A DNA stretch of 64,000 nucleotides from Phytophthora sp. 'mugwort' (lineage: Eukaryota > Oomycota > Peronosporomycetes > Peronosporales > Peronosporaceae): positions 3,720,001 to 3,784,000 of the forward strand of contig JAUCEF010000007.1 in assembly GCA_033558025.1 (NCBI GenBank), in the 5' to 3' direction. The notes under the pieces are model-generated. The model did no database searches and was not told where the DNA came from. It saw only the letters and a program-made list of their open reading frames with translations. This document shows, piece after piece, positions 44,140 to 55,869 of this stretch. Position 1 is the first letter of the stretch; each line of letters opens with the position of its first letter. The position numbers and the translations under genes were made by a program.

Positions 44140-44500
44140 AACTGCTCTTGTCATGACGACACGGCTGCACCTACCAGCCCTTCCAACCCGCAGCCGCCAT
44201 GGCTAGAGTAAACCATGTTCATGCATAGTTACGCAGATCCCAGCTAATATCATGGTGCCAGGATGCATCCGCATGGACTCACAATGATGTACTTGTGGCT
44301 GGCTGATTACGGCAAGGACCAAAGCAACTAGAGCAGCTTCTCTGGACTGCTACAATATCAGGTGGGAGCAACGCGGATTGGTATCCTCGAAGTAGAGTAC
44401 ATAGATCACTTTACAACTTACATTCTGATCAACAATACACGTTGATCTTCGCCGGGAGTTCCGGTTCCCAAACTTCGTTGTTTCACACGCCACAAAGTTA
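44140..44500 (+). repeat. LTR-like repeat, copy 2 (Gypsy 5' LTR)
   Basis: Direct repeat of 21225-21560, about 23 kb away in the same orientation. It ends near TTCGTTGTTTCACACGCCACAAAG and is followed by a gag gene of the same orientation. The two copies differ by scattered substitutions and small indels, so they are old or from separate insertions. Confidence 0.7.
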
Positions 44501-44604
44501 ACTTTAACAAAAGTGCTAACAATGCAAACGGGCAGTGGACGTTCGCCGCGTGAACAAGGAACTTCAATGGGGAAGCGGCCATTGCAGCAACTGACCCAAG
44601 GGGG

Positions 44605-45540
44605 TTGACGGCTGCTACCGAAAGCACGTCACCGAGTGCAATTGTGGTGACGTCGTCATCGCTCGTACCGCCCGTCGCCAAGGAGATATCTCAACCCGAG
44701 TTGGAGAAGTGGAAGCAGGCGAGGCGTGAGTATGAGGATGCCGTTGAGCGCCTTGCAGGCTACAGGAAGAAGGTAGGGCAACGGCGCTGCGGAGTGTCAA
44801 CAGCCAGCTATCGGAATGGCTATATAAGTTCGAGTGGGGAACAACTGCTGATGCTGTGACGGCAGGCCGAATTGTCCGCGAGCTGGACAAGTCCGTGGGA
44901 ATGTGATGAATGATGCCATTGTTGGCTTCGATTCGATGTTCAAAAATGTTATGAGGATGGATTGCGAGAGCAAGACGTCAAAGCTCGAGTGGTGAAATAT
45001 TTCATGAGGTGCGATGAGATAAATGGTCTTCAAAACACTTTCTCTACTTCGACTGTGATGAAGGAAAAGTGCAAAATCCTGAAGCAGCATTATGCGCCGC
45101 GGCTCTGCGCGATGCAATTGACTCGCATCAGTGCATTGTTGACTCAGCGTCGAAATCTAACGAGCAACTTCTGTACTATCTCCTCCTCAAATAAAACGCT
45201 CTGTATTCCGATTACTGTCTAAACGGGAGCATCAGATGGTCAATACGAGTAAAGGCTCAACCGAGATCAAGATAAGAGCCAGCGCTTCGGTAACGCCCTG
45301 CAGGACCCTGAAGAGAAGCATGAAGACTATACGACAGCGTCGGCCGAAGATTCAGAAACAGGTGGCTTAGCAGTCCTGCCTTCTTGCGTATCAGTGACTG
45401 TTGCTCCTGAAGTCACCTGTCCTGCTGCTTTATTGACCAAGTCTACGACGTTGTGTAGATCTCCGCTGCCCTCTGTTTTTGTGTGTGACAACACTATTCG
45501 CTTTTCGACATGCGTATATACCGTATGCTGTTAGAGGGAC
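44605..45540 (+). pseudogene. Gypsy gag remnant
   Basis: The plus-strand frame at 44605-44859 has a serine/threonine-rich start and QPELEKWKQARREYEDAVE, a gag-type helix. A second frame from 44962 continues with DVKARVVKYFMRCDEI and EKCKILKQHYAPR. A third (to about 45540) has STEIKIRAQRFGNALQDPEE. The three frames probably formed one gag. No pol follows: 45541-45890 shows nothing recognisable, so the copy is truncated after gag. Confidence 0.6.
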
Positions 45541-45895
45541 CAACGCTTGAAGACCCGGACTGGGAACATTTTGAGTAGAACTCACAATATTGTGTTTTGT
45601 ACTCGAAATTTACATGCGCGATTCTCAATTACGCAGCATGACACACAGTTAAAGTACGATTGAATTGCAAGCGCATAGACCGGGCATGTTCAAAAGACTG
45701 AAATATTGTATTGGGCAACATATTAATATGTTCCAAAATACAATTGGCGTCGTCTCGGAGAAATAGGCACTTGACCACCAAACCATTGCACTATTATCAA
45801 TGAGACACTGGTGCCATGATGAGAATGACACCTTTCATATTTAGACAACCTGCGCATCTATATATTTACACGACCCGATCTAATACCTGCTGCAC

Positions 45896-47550
45896 TCAAT
45901 ACTTGCGCTCCACCCAGTAGCTCAGCGCGCCAACAAGGATATCATAGCTCGCGGCCAGTGCAATGTACGTCACGACATCGCTGCCGCCGCTCACATTCAG
46001 ACGTTGGACGTGCTTGTAGCGCTCGCATGGGACACTGAGCGTGCTGCTGCAAATTGACACGCGTGACGGACCGGACACCTCGCTCATCGTCATATAATGG
46101 AAGTTGGGGTCCCCTGGCGGTGAATTGGGCTTCTGAATCGAGATGGAGGTCGTGACTTTACCCTGCGAGATAACCTCCGAGTTAAGCAGACAGCGGTAAC
46201 CCTGGCTCTTGGACTTCTTGACGAAGCAGACGTTCTCTTGCCGCAAGCCGCCATTTTGCACGTCGGGCACCATGCGTTTCACCGCCACCATGTGGTGCAT
46301 GCCGCCGGCGTATTTCTTCAGCGAGAGCGCGTAGATCTCGCCGTAGTTCACGTGGCGCAACGACCAGTGTTTGCGAGAAACACGCACGATCTCGAACAAT
46401 TTGCGGCGGCCAAAACCATACACGTTGCACAGCTTGAGCCCGTGCATGGGGCGGAAATCGCGCTTGTCCAACATGTATATGGTGTCCGTGTAGTACGACA
46501 GTACACCACGTGACCTCATGAGCGTTTCACTGACCACTGTTGACTGACGGAACTGGTTGTTAGCAATTGCTGCCTGTTCGCGGAAGAACTCGCCGTAGCG
46601 CTGCACGGACTTGTAGTAGGTGTCGCACATACACAGGACATCGGCGCCTGGTGCCTTGTTGTGCGACTCTAGAAGCTTTTCGATCTCACGACACAGCGCT
46701 GACCCTTTCGTCGCGCCGACGAGTTCGAGAAATGTTGGGTTCATCAACACGGTGTCGACGTCTGAAATGGCTTCCAGCACGTCTCGTACTTCCGTCGAGA
46801 TCTGTGCGGGAGATGCGTATATTCGCTTCAGCGATCCAATAAATCCATCCTTAAGAAGGTTCATCTCGATGAACCGTAGCTGACCTGCACATTTCTTGTC
46901 CCTCGAGAGCCTCTTAAAGACTTCCAACGCCCTGGACGGCGAGCATTCAAATGTCTTACGTGCACGCCCCGCCGAGATCTCGTAACGGAACACCAATGCC
47001 TCTGCTGATCCTGCGTGTCCATTGCTCGCCTCGCACGGCATAATGTCAACACGGCTAAACGGGATCTGCTCGGCTATTCAATACGACACACACTGAGTTA
47101 GTAGCTACAACGGCACACCATCTACCTAACCACCACCTTACCAACAAGCACTGGCTTGGGATCATGCAGCTCGCACACATATGTGGGAATTATATCCTCG
47201 TTTTCCGCTTCTTCTTCGTCCTCGTCCTCCTCGTTCTCCTCGTCAGAATCTGGAATCACTCTAGAGCTGCTGGAGACGTCGTCTCCGTCTGTGCTGGGGG
47301 TCTCGTCGTTGCCGATCTCCGAGCTGCGGTCGGTTTCGGTCCGGGACGATTCTCGGTCACTATCGTCCTCGGGCTCTGGTTCGTGCACCTTCGTCATCTC
47401 CATCGACGCTTTGCGCTTTGCGGCTGCCGCCCACTTCCGTACCAGCAGATCGCTCGCGGGCACCGAGTGCGCGCCGCCGCGCTGGCTGTCTGGTGCCGCT
47501 GTAGGGGTCAGCATGATGTACGAGTCAGTGGGCACCTCTGCGGAAGCCAT
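45896..47550 (-). CDS. Two-exon gene of unknown function, 528 aa
   Basis: Exon 1 is 47550-47142 and exon 2 is 47073-45896. The 68-bp intron has donor GTAAGG, a CTACTAAC branch-like site and acceptor GAATAG. Splicing joins the frames exactly and removes the stop that follows VVVR. The N-terminal third is disordered and acidic (EENEEDEDEEEAENEDI, about residues 105-125) with a basic KRKAS patch before it, as in many nuclear proteins. The remainder is a soluble domain with no motif I recognise; it includes FGRRKLFEIVRVSRKHWSLR and ends SYWVERKY. No signal peptide is apparent; a short hydrophobic stretch (TYIALAASYDILVGALSYW) lies at the extreme C-terminus. An unspliced reading from the internal ATG at 47041 (381 aa) is the alternative start, but the intron fits well. 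Confidence 0.8.
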
Positions 47551-49730
47551 CGCGCTGCAAGTGAAGAATTAGCGGCGCAAAGAGCTCCAACGAGAATCGG
47601 GAATGTCTCGCAATGACACTGCGTGATGATGCTCGGACACAGAGACTCGTCTCTTTGGAGCAGTCAACCCCTTCAATATAAATGATGAAGGTAATATGAT
47701 AATTCAACAGAAATAGCAATCAAAAAGACTTATTTATTGCATACATTACTACAGGTTATGTACTGTGCAGATAGAACTAACCCTACTCGATATTCGGTTG
47801 CACTTCGATTTTTGATGAAGGGCGGAGACGGGCCGCTGCTAGCGCGCCCGACTGGGGGAGCTACAAGTCAGGAAAAATCCTATTTCTAACCGACCTCGGT
47901 GTTATAACGAGTCGTCGGCAAGCTTACCCTTCAAATATCCAGGAATCATCGTGCCTAACACCAGTAGTAGAAATACGATTGAGTGAAGGCAGTAAAGCTG
48001 ATTTACAATATAAAGTTGCCATGTTGCTGGACTTTTGAGCGATACCTTAGCTACTGCTGTACATTTCAGTCCGCCCTACACGGTATCTGCTTGGCGGGCC
48101 GAGATGAAAAAAAATTAATTCATCTTTATCTGCTGTTTTGTCGGCAAACGCGATACAGACAAACCCTTTGTAGTAATATTTATTTATGTAATACATGCTA
48201 TTAGTAATACAAAAGCGGTTTCCAGTGACGCCAAATTTACCTTGACCTAAATAACTGGAATAGGAAACATGTATTATACATATTCAAGGTATTTAGCTAA
48301 ATTGATGTCACAACTATACAGAAGAGCTTCAAAAGAACGAGTTGCTAGCGATGTTGCTTCCTGCTCAACGTAGACCGGGTCATTTTTTAGCCCGCTCACT
48401 GATCAATAGGTCTTTTGCGACAGAGATGAGGGGGGTGCTGGATGGCTTTCGCGGGGAAGGAGGCCATATTAGAAGAACCGGTCGAAATTGAGGATAAACA
48501 GGAGGCTAATGGTCGGCACCAGCGAGCTTCAACCTGAACAACCGATAGCACGAGTGGTTGGCATAAATAGTTTTACGTAGTTTGGTGTACTCAGTTATAT
48601 ACTGGGTACACCCGCGATCGAAATACCTTTGGATAGGAATAATGATCAAGCTCAAGATGCAATGACTACCGAGGGGTTTGCATGTCAGATAATCCTCCCT
48701 TCCAATTTTTGTCACGATAGCCGCCAAACAGTGGGAGTACCACGCAAAAAGATCAAGTACCGACAAAAGTGCAGGTGAGAAGCGGAACGTCGAGGTTCGC
48801 TTGGATCTCGTCGTGGTACACTCCTCAACGATAGGCAGTGTTACATGTACTGATGGGGGAGGGCGCCGCCGGACGGTGCTTTCTCCCACCGCCCTCATTG
48901 CGGAGATGAAGCGGCAGCGAGCGGGTTGCTTCTTGGGTAATAATGCGCATCACCTTGCAATGCCTCCAAATTTGAGTGTCGAAACGGTATCGCACCTGTT
49001 CAAGATCGTGATCACTTGATTTATACTTGTAAGCGTCGTAGACGCGCACTCACTTCAACGCTGTAATTGGCTTCAACTCTGTGATCGAGACTGTGCAGCA
49101 TCGGTTTTCGATATGGTTGGAAGGATGCATGGCATAACCCCACACATTTGCAACACCTAGTCACATTTAGCTCCTGGACCCTGCGGTTTGCAACTGAGAC
49201 ATGCTTCCAATGCTACTGTGGATGGTACCGCTAGGCTAGTTGCTAGACCGTTGGTGCCAGTATGTCAGGGCTTGTTGCACAGCCCAATTAGATTTCCATC
49301 GGCTGTCAGTGCCTGAGAGCACCGGGTGGGTGATCCGATGGTGAGTATTACGCTTTTGAGTAGTCGATCTTCGGCGGGTCATATTGATTTGGTAGAGTTT
49401 CGGCTGCTCATTAATCATTGACGCCAAATTGTCTCGAGCATTTATCGTCCATGTACGACGAGACAAATTCGCCGTTAGTAGTAATACTTAGCACATTACA
49501 TTTTTACAAGGAGAATAGGTTTAATCGTTTCTAATACCCAGCTGGTGTTTCTAACCAGACAACCAATCCATAACCTCAAAGCGTAAGGAGTCATTTAACT
49601 CATATTAACCATGTCTGAGATATGTTAAAGCTCAGTACCATGCACCTCCCTAATTAATTATTTTTTTAAACAAAAACTAAGAGGCTATGTATATAGATAC
49701 ACCCAACTGATAACATGTTGAACGAATTAA
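47551..49730. other. Intergenic stretch, nothing recognised
   Basis: About 2.2 kb upstream of the two-exon gene and before the virus-like cluster. It has only short open frames (for example 48506-48898 on the minus strand) without motifs. The sequence is AT-rich in parts (48090-48320). It should contain the promoter of the gene starting at 47550; a TCATTGCGAGACATTC sequence on the minus strand at about 47605 vaguely resembles an oomycete initiator, but this is weak. Confidence 0.4.
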
Positions 49731-50027
49731 CCTAACTTTGGAAAATTCAAGGGCATCCAGATCGAAGAAGTATATTCTTCTGATCCTGGTTATTGTCGAT
49801 GGGTATTCAATCAACCCAGTTTAAATATTGGGGAGGAGATCAAAATATTCTTACACTCCAAATTCCTAACTGATGCTAATTCATATATGATGACGTGGGG
49901 AAAATATCGCGGTAAGTCTCTCAAGCAGATCAGTCGAATTGATCCCAATTACATTGATTGGCTTTGCAAGAGTCATTTTGTAATTGGCAAATGCCTAAGC
50001 TTTAGCAGAATTGAGCTAAGATATTAG
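49731..50027 (+). pseudogene. ORF with two GKYxGK modules (DUF3820-like)
   Basis: One frame is open from after a TAA at 49728-49730 to the stop at 50025-50027. It contains two related modules: FGKFKGIQIEEVYSSDPGYC (about 49737-49796) and MTWGKYRGKSLKQI...DPNYIDWL (49890-49960). The pattern GKYxGxxLxxI...DPxYxxWL is known from DUF3820-type modules found in phage and large-virus proteins, often next to nuclease domains. The only ATG (49887) lies after the first module, so the 5' end is lost. It abuts, tail to tail with a 10-bp gap, a capsid-like pseudogene. Confidence 0.5.
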
Positions 50028-50036
50028 TTTTTTTTC

Positions 50037-50664
50037 TTAAACTGTGGTATTGTCTAATACCTCCCCAGTTAGTCCATCGAAGGTTAGTTCTTGTTCGGAC
50101 ACAACCAATACTAACATATTGGTGCCCTGGCATCCAGCATTCACATCTTGAATCTGAATCGCTTGGGGGACATCACGCTCTGTTAGACGACTAACGTCAG
50201 CAATGAGAACATGGTTAGTTAGAGACCACGTCTGGTAGTCAAGAAGATCATTAACCAGCTCAGGGGTGAGATCACCATTGATCGATGCGATTTTAGCTAC
50301 CTCATTAGTGAAGTGATGGAAATCGTAGTCATGGCTGATATCGAAGGTCTGCTGGGAACCGATAGGAACATTAAAGTTATAATACTGGAACCGGGGTGGA
50401 GAGTCCAAAGAGCTGAATCAAAAGGGCTTTGGAATTTCTGAACTGCTGCTGAGGCAAAACTACCGGTTTGTTCGGCAAAGGCATTAACATTACATACTTT
50501 GCATTCTTAATAGAAGCTGATAACTGGAGATGAAATGCAGCATTAAGTTGAGTCGATTGCTTACCAGTGCCAGCGCGCTGGTAGAACCATCGGGCATAGC
50601 AATCATTAAACCGAAACCTTCTTGACTGGCTTTGAGATGATCGCTTGGGGTTCTCAAGATGCAC
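50037..50664 (-). pseudogene. Polinton/adintovirus-type major capsid protein-like remnant
   Basis: Two overlapping minus-strand frames (50377-50664 and 50037-50408) form one protein broken by shifts near 50400-50460. Between them a third frame reads FQSPFDSALWTLHP, close to the FxSPFDSAPxTxxP block that I recall from double-jelly-roll capsid proteins of Polintons and adintoviruses. Before it stands AAFHLQLSASIKNAKYVMLM. After it come YDFHHFTNEVAKIASING, TWSLTNHVLIADVSRLTE (compare the usual YRYYVxDLSRxxPxE) and a C-terminal strand block ending FDGLTGEVLDN (compare xxIDxxTG). Block order and spacing agree with that family; the identification is by pattern, not by search. It would have formed a virion shell. 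Here it is a frameshifted fossil, short at the N-terminus. Confidence 0.5.
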
Positions 50665-50883
50665 AAACGGAACGTAAAGACGCGAAGTGGTAAAAGGTAC
50701 GTAATACCATCAACAGTAGGCTCGAGCGCAATGACAACAGCACCTCAAGCAATACTCAACCCGGCAGAAGCAGCAAGGACTCCAGCCATCGGATCCCCAG
50801 TAGAAGGAGCAGAAACCATGATAGGACAGGTATTACCAGAGGCAAGAGAAGTGCTGGTTAGAGACATACCCTTCGAAGCATGA
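50659..50883 (+). other. Short unrecognised ORF (74 aa)
   Basis: It starts with a basic segment (MHKRNVKTRSGKRYVIP) and continues with an alanine/proline-rich stretch. It begins at the edge of the capsid-like pseudogene, in the opposite direction, and overlaps the next ORF by four bases (ATGA-type). The basic head and overlap could be real, or the ORF could be chance. No family is recognised. Confidence 0.25.
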
Positions 50884-51248
50884 TGCTCAAAGAGCATAAA
50901 ATTGTCGAAACTAGCGACGAGAAGATTGTTGGAGCTCTATGGCTGAACACACACCGTTGGCGCGGTCTCGGTATTAGCCTAAAGACGTACGTATACACTA
51001 TCATGGATCCGCGCAACGACAAGGATACGGTCGACTTAGTTGACGGTGTTTTCAAGAGCATTTTCATGCCCATACTCCCGAAAGAGAAGCGCTGGCGCAG
51101 GGATGTCAGCAGGTATTTTCAGCAGGTAGATGACAACAGCTGTGGAGTGCTCGTGTTGGCATTTGTGGAGAGCTATCTGCTTGAGACTGTAGAGATCCAT
51201 CCGACGCCAAGCTACGAAGATTCCGTTACCTGCTCAAGGTGCTTCTAG
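50880..51248 (+). pseudogene. Ulp1/adenain-like (C48) cysteine protease fragment
   Basis: A 122-codon frame shows the catalytic order of C48/adenain proteases: H in LNTHRWRGLGI (about residue 24), D in TIMDPRNDKD (about residue 42), Q in RYFQQVDDN and the nucleophile C in DDNSCGVLVLAFVESYL. Such enzymes cleave SUMO-like tails or, in Polintons and adenoviruses, mature virion proteins; oomycete transposons also carry them. It is shorter than a usual domain (about 200 residues), so the N-terminal part is missing or lies in another frame. Its place next to a capsid-like remnant favours a viral origin, but a transposon origin is equally possible. Confidence 0.55.
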
Positions 51249-54200
51249 GGTAAACCTCAGCTACTATCATATCCATGTTAATTGCTTACCTATCATAGCT
51301 TTGACATTACGAGAGATGAGAGAATGATTTAGTAACGACACAGTATAACTCAAACACTAGATGTGCGCAGAACACAAAATAACGCTGAAAAAGACGCCGC
51401 TATTGCTTTGAAGGCGGGCCGGCCTCGGCAACTATCTGCGATGGTAAGTGCATAGGCATTGCAGTGTTGTGGTCGCTTATGGATACTTGTGTCGAAATGC
51501 CCAGATCTAACCACAACCTGCCTGCCCATCCTCGCTCCATGTTGCGACAATATTTTCTGTCCAATGAATTAAATCGGTGAGTTCTTATCCCTGGGTAACA
51601 TGAATGAGGACTATCGAAAGCATTGCTAAGACTTTCCCACCCTGTAGCTCTGCTAAGTCAGAGCTTTTACTCACTGCTAACTACATTTCAATCTTCCTGC
51701 ACACAAGCCCAAGTGCATGAGGAAGCCTTCTCGCAAAATTTACTGCTTCCGGCTATATGTCCCAAGTGGTAAACCTTTTGCGGGAGCGTTATCACATGCA
51801 GTTGTCAGACAGCAAAATACTAGCAAAGCTTCGTGAGAAGATGGTAGCTGCCATCGAGGAACGGCACTTGGTAGCGGGTGTGCAGATAGGAGAAGCACTT
51901 GGCTGCATGCTCAACGATTTGCGTGTTTTGGTGCAGGAAACATCGATTAAGGGGGGGGGGATAAGGCTATAAGAGTTTGCACGATGGAGCAATAGTGACC
52001 TTGATGTGGCATACATTTGGTTGTACTATAGATAATCGGAAGAAACAACTAACCATAGCTGCATCGGAGATTTTGTTTCGTCATGTGGACCGAATCAAGG
52101 CGTCTGTTGTTTAAGGTATTTCAATCTACAAGGCGGCTACGTATTGGAAGCAGCGCTTGTTGCGTGGCTGGGGATGCTGTTCGTCGGCGCTCGGAGATCT
52201 TCAGCCATGTTTCTGAGTTCGATCGTGCGGTAGCGGGCGCCCCACATTGCGGAAGATCCAGAGTTGTCAGCACTAGTAATGCAGCTGAGTGAATGCGCAC
52301 TTTCATTTGCTCCCATGCTGCAGCACTAGACTTGTCGGAAGGGAAGACATATAGGCATGACGAAGATTTGATGTAGTGGGAAATCTGAAAAAGCTGGAAC
52401 AGGCACAAGGTGAACTAACTCGAGGCGCGTGGCTTCTCGCCTCTCTCACCAGTCGCCTACGTGGGTACAACCACCCGGGAAGCTTAATGTGTCGGCAAGG
52501 TTCTCGCGGGATACAAGGAACCCCACGTGCCGTGTTCTACGCCGTCCGTCGCCCCACTGAAGGAGATTATCCCTGCATTTGGGTATGCACAGCTGCTCTC
52601 GCTTTACGATCAGCTCTTCAAGCACGCAAATACACGTCCCTCAACGTGGATGGCTTGGACCTGCATAGAACTTTTTGAGTCGCTGCAAATCCATCTTGAG
52701 GAAGTCACGGCCGCAGTGACGAAGCAGCAAGAAGCGTTTGGCTCCGCATCGCGCGATTGGCATCGCTTCCGTGAAGCCCTCGACTTGACCAACACCGCGC
52801 TGGGTTCACGTCTATCGCTGGCTACGTGTATTGACTGGGGTCGCAAGCTCCGTACATCGTGGAGGCAGAGAACCTTGCACAGCTCGGCGGTAATAGCGGC
52901 GGAAACATGGCAATACGTGCGGCAGCAGACGCACAGACGCTGTCTTCATTGTCAGAGATGCAGCGCACATTGACCAAACCCATGGCAACCAGGAGAAACC
53001 CGTGAAGCGCGGTTGATGCTGCACCGTGAAGATGCAGAACGACCGCTTCTGCGGTGCCTTCACGCAAAGACGTGGTGTGGAGTCTCATTCGCTGGCTGGT
53101 TGTATCTAAAACTACTACACACTGGGCTGTGACACACGGCATCACAAAAAACAGTTTGTTCGTGGACCTCAAGACATGTTTCAACATCATGATTTTAGCG
53201 GCAGGGTGATATATGGACGTACCGTCAGCACCACTGAATTAAATGGTGTCACGTACCGACTGTGGGAGCAAAATCGGTGGACGCTGATTGCTGAATTGGA
53301 CAAGAAACTAACCATCCAATTTGGAATTCTGACGAAAAAAAGGCGTCCTAAATTACCTCGCGCCGCAGCCCATAGCCCGCACATTCTGGCGCGGGCGTTT
53401 GCCTTTACCCCGGGTCCCGTGCTTTCCCACCTGAATGCATTCGAACACGACGAGTTAGTAGTAAAACGAGTCGTCGAGAAAGAGCTTGGACTCAGAACTT
53501 GGTCATCCCTAGCTGCATGTATGTCTCTAATGTGCTTGTTAGGAGTAGTACGGGTTGTGGAGGTCCGTTAGCGAAGGCCTAGCATTAATACGTATTGTTT
53601 GTACACCTACATTCAAAGTCGAGCTTTAATAAAATCTTACCTGCGATTTAGCATTTCTGAATGCTGCGAAAGATTTTTCGAATTGCGCCCATGACTCGTA
53701 TACCTCACCGCTGATGCTTGGCGCACATACACTCCGAGTGGGACCAGTGCCGCTTCTCGAATCTGCTATCGACTCGGAATCGGACGATCATCGTCCAACT
53801 TTTGTTGCGCCCGATGTTTGTTGGATCTCATCGGGCTGCGAGTGGCTATTAGAGGAGGCGTAACGTGTACGAGCAGGGGTAGCGCGCGGTGCCGCGCTAG
53901 CTTGCAACCTGTATCGTGTACGCGGACGAGTAGCGCGTGTAGCTTGGAATCTGTACACTACGAGGGGGGATTTCTGAACGAATCCCAGCCACTGGTGCGA
54001 AAACAAAATAACGTTAAATAGCCGTTAGCTTTCCAAAGCGTATGTTTGAATGAAACGCCGGATGAGACATGCTCATCAGGTCACCACCTCACCAGCTCTT
54101 ATTTTGTGCTTTTAGTTGTTCTCTATTTCATTGCCGCTGACTCCTGCCCAACCGTTCCTGAGGGAGCAAGCCCTCTTGTTGCACGCTGCATCCTTTCAAA

Positions 54201-54632
54201 TAAGTCGGCAATACAACAATTTCACTTAGGATTTTTGTAATATTACGGATAAGGTTACATTTATATTTGCTGTTTGTATTTAAAGTATATAATTTGAAAT
54301 GATCCCCAGAATAATTGGGAATGGGCTGGGAAACGGCTGCCAACGAATTTATTGGCTGAAATCGGCGTTTGTTTTAGTCCGATTGGGCAAGCGGGAAGTA
54401 AGGCGCTAGGGATAGGTTTACAATGGGAGCAATTGGGAGAAACTATACTTAGTCTGCAGTAATGGGCTTCATTTTTCGGATCGCGTTTCCCAAATGTTCT
54501 TCCAATCAGTGTGTCCATAAAATGGCCAAAACTAACTTTGAAAGGCGTCTGGTTTGATGACCATTCACGGTCGCTATCGACCAGTCCAATTTGCGATTTT
54601 CGCCATAGAACACCGCACACCCGATCGACGCC
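51249..54632. other. Region with unassigned plus-strand ORFs
   Basis: Several plus-strand frames look partly protein-like but are short and broken: 51757-51972 (MQLSDSKILAKLREKMVAA), 52376-52678, 52527-52973 (LEEVTAAVTKQQEAFGSAS) and 53176-53571 (131 residues, RLWEQNRWTLIAELDKKLT). They may be pieces of one decayed transposon or gene; I recognise no domain. A poly-G run at 51952-51960 breaks one frame. The final 600 bp must hold the promoter of the uracil phosphoribosyltransferase gene. Confidence 0.35.
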
Positions 54633-55459
54633 ATGGCAAGCCCCGCGTTGATCAACGAAATGGAGACAAAGTATCCAAACCTGAGCGTGCTCAGGTACCG
54701 CGCACTGGCGCCCCTGCAGATCAAGCTCCGTGATGAGAAGACGACGCCCACGGAGTTCAAGCTCTATGCCGACCGCCTTATGCGAATCCTGGCCGAAGAG
54801 GGCCTGGCCGCCTGCGCCAGCAAGACGGAGACGGTGGTGACCCCCACGGGTGATTCGTTCACGGGCCTCGTGCCGGCCGAGAACGTCTGTGCCGTGTCCA
54901 TCATCCGGGCCGGAGACAGCCTACTGCAGTCCATCATTGCGTGCGACCCCACGATCTCCGTCGGCAAAATCTTGATCCAGCGTGACGAGAAGTCGGAGGA
55001 CAAGCACCCGATCATGTACTACTCCAAGCTGCCGCCCAACGTGAAGAAGCTGGACAACGTGCTGCTGGTGGACCCCATGCTGGCCACGGGAGGCAGCGTT
55101 AACATGGCGATCAAGGTGAGGATTGCCGCCGGGTTGCATTGTTGGCGACGTCTGTTCTGATGGTGAATGTGTATTATTTTGTGTAGACTTTGATTGACTC
55201 CGGCGTGCAGCAGAAGAAAATCACATTCCTGAACGTAATTTCGTGCCCAGAGGGACTCGCTGCGCTGTTCAACGCGTACCCAGGTAATGAATTGCTTGTT
55301 GGTTGTGATATTTCGCATGTCAGCTAACGTACGGCCGTGCTTTTTTTATCTGCAGACGTGAAGGTTGTGACTGCTGGTCTGGACATTGGATTGAACGCCA
55401 GCAAGTACATTTTGCCTGGACTGGGAGACTATGGCGACCGCTACTACAACACGGTTTAA
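54633..55459 (+). CDS. Uracil phosphoribosyltransferase, 227 aa, three exons
   Basis: This enzyme makes UMP from uracil and PRPP in pyrimidine salvage. Exons are 54633-55115, 55187-55283 and 55356-55459. Introns are 71 and 72 bp with GTGAGG/GTAATG donors and TAG/CAG acceptors, and phases 0 and 1 join cleanly. The PRPP-binding motif LLVDPMLATGGSVNMAI spans the end of exon 1. Upstream, SIIRAGDSLLQSI and a PIMYYSKLP flexible-loop region are in place. The C-terminal uracil-recognition part (TAGLDIGLNASKYILPGLGDYGDRYYNT) is complete. The length fits the eukaryotic family. The ATG context GACGCCATGGC is good. A degenerate second copy of the first exon lies about 0.4 kb downstream, which points to an old tandem duplication. 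Confidence 0.95.
55116..55355 (+). other. Two short introns of the UPRT gene
   Basis: Intron 1 is 55116-55186 and intron 2 is 55284-55355. Both are GT-AG; intron 2 has a GCTAACGT branch-like site 30 bp before its acceptor and a T-rich tract (TTTTTTTATCTGCAG). The lengths of about 70 bp match the intron of the gene at 47 kb. Confidence 0.9.
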
Positions 55460-55869
55460 ACTAGCGCGAGTAGAGAGACAGTATTAATGTAGGCCTTCTG
55501 GTTGATGAGGTAGCGTCAGCGGAGCACTCGTGTGGCCATTCTGATAGGCTATCAGCTGTCGTCTACCCGCAAGATAGTTTTTGTCAGTATTTCCTGTGAG
55601 CCCTTCAATTGCTGGTCGCGCATAGCGGACGTATTTAAGTTGTGTCGTCGATCGATGTAGCAATGTATTCCAACCGCAATGCTTGAGCGTTCACCATGCA
55701 TTGTGCAGCCTTCAAGTGTTCCGTTCTGTAATAAATCGGCTTTTTTTTTTCAGGTCCACTTCAACCTGCTGCTGAGGTACGCCACGAAAACAGGAGCGAC
55801 ATAAAGTGCCTCACTGAGTAAGGTGGCCAAACAACAGCGCTAGCGTTCGGCATCAGCAAAAGCATCGGG

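Noticed and set aside
47156..47616. Plus-strand ORFs opposite exon 1 of the 47-kb gene
   Set aside because: Serine-rich and valine/leucine-rich shadows of the acidic coding sequence on the minus strand, which splices into a long conserved-looking frame.
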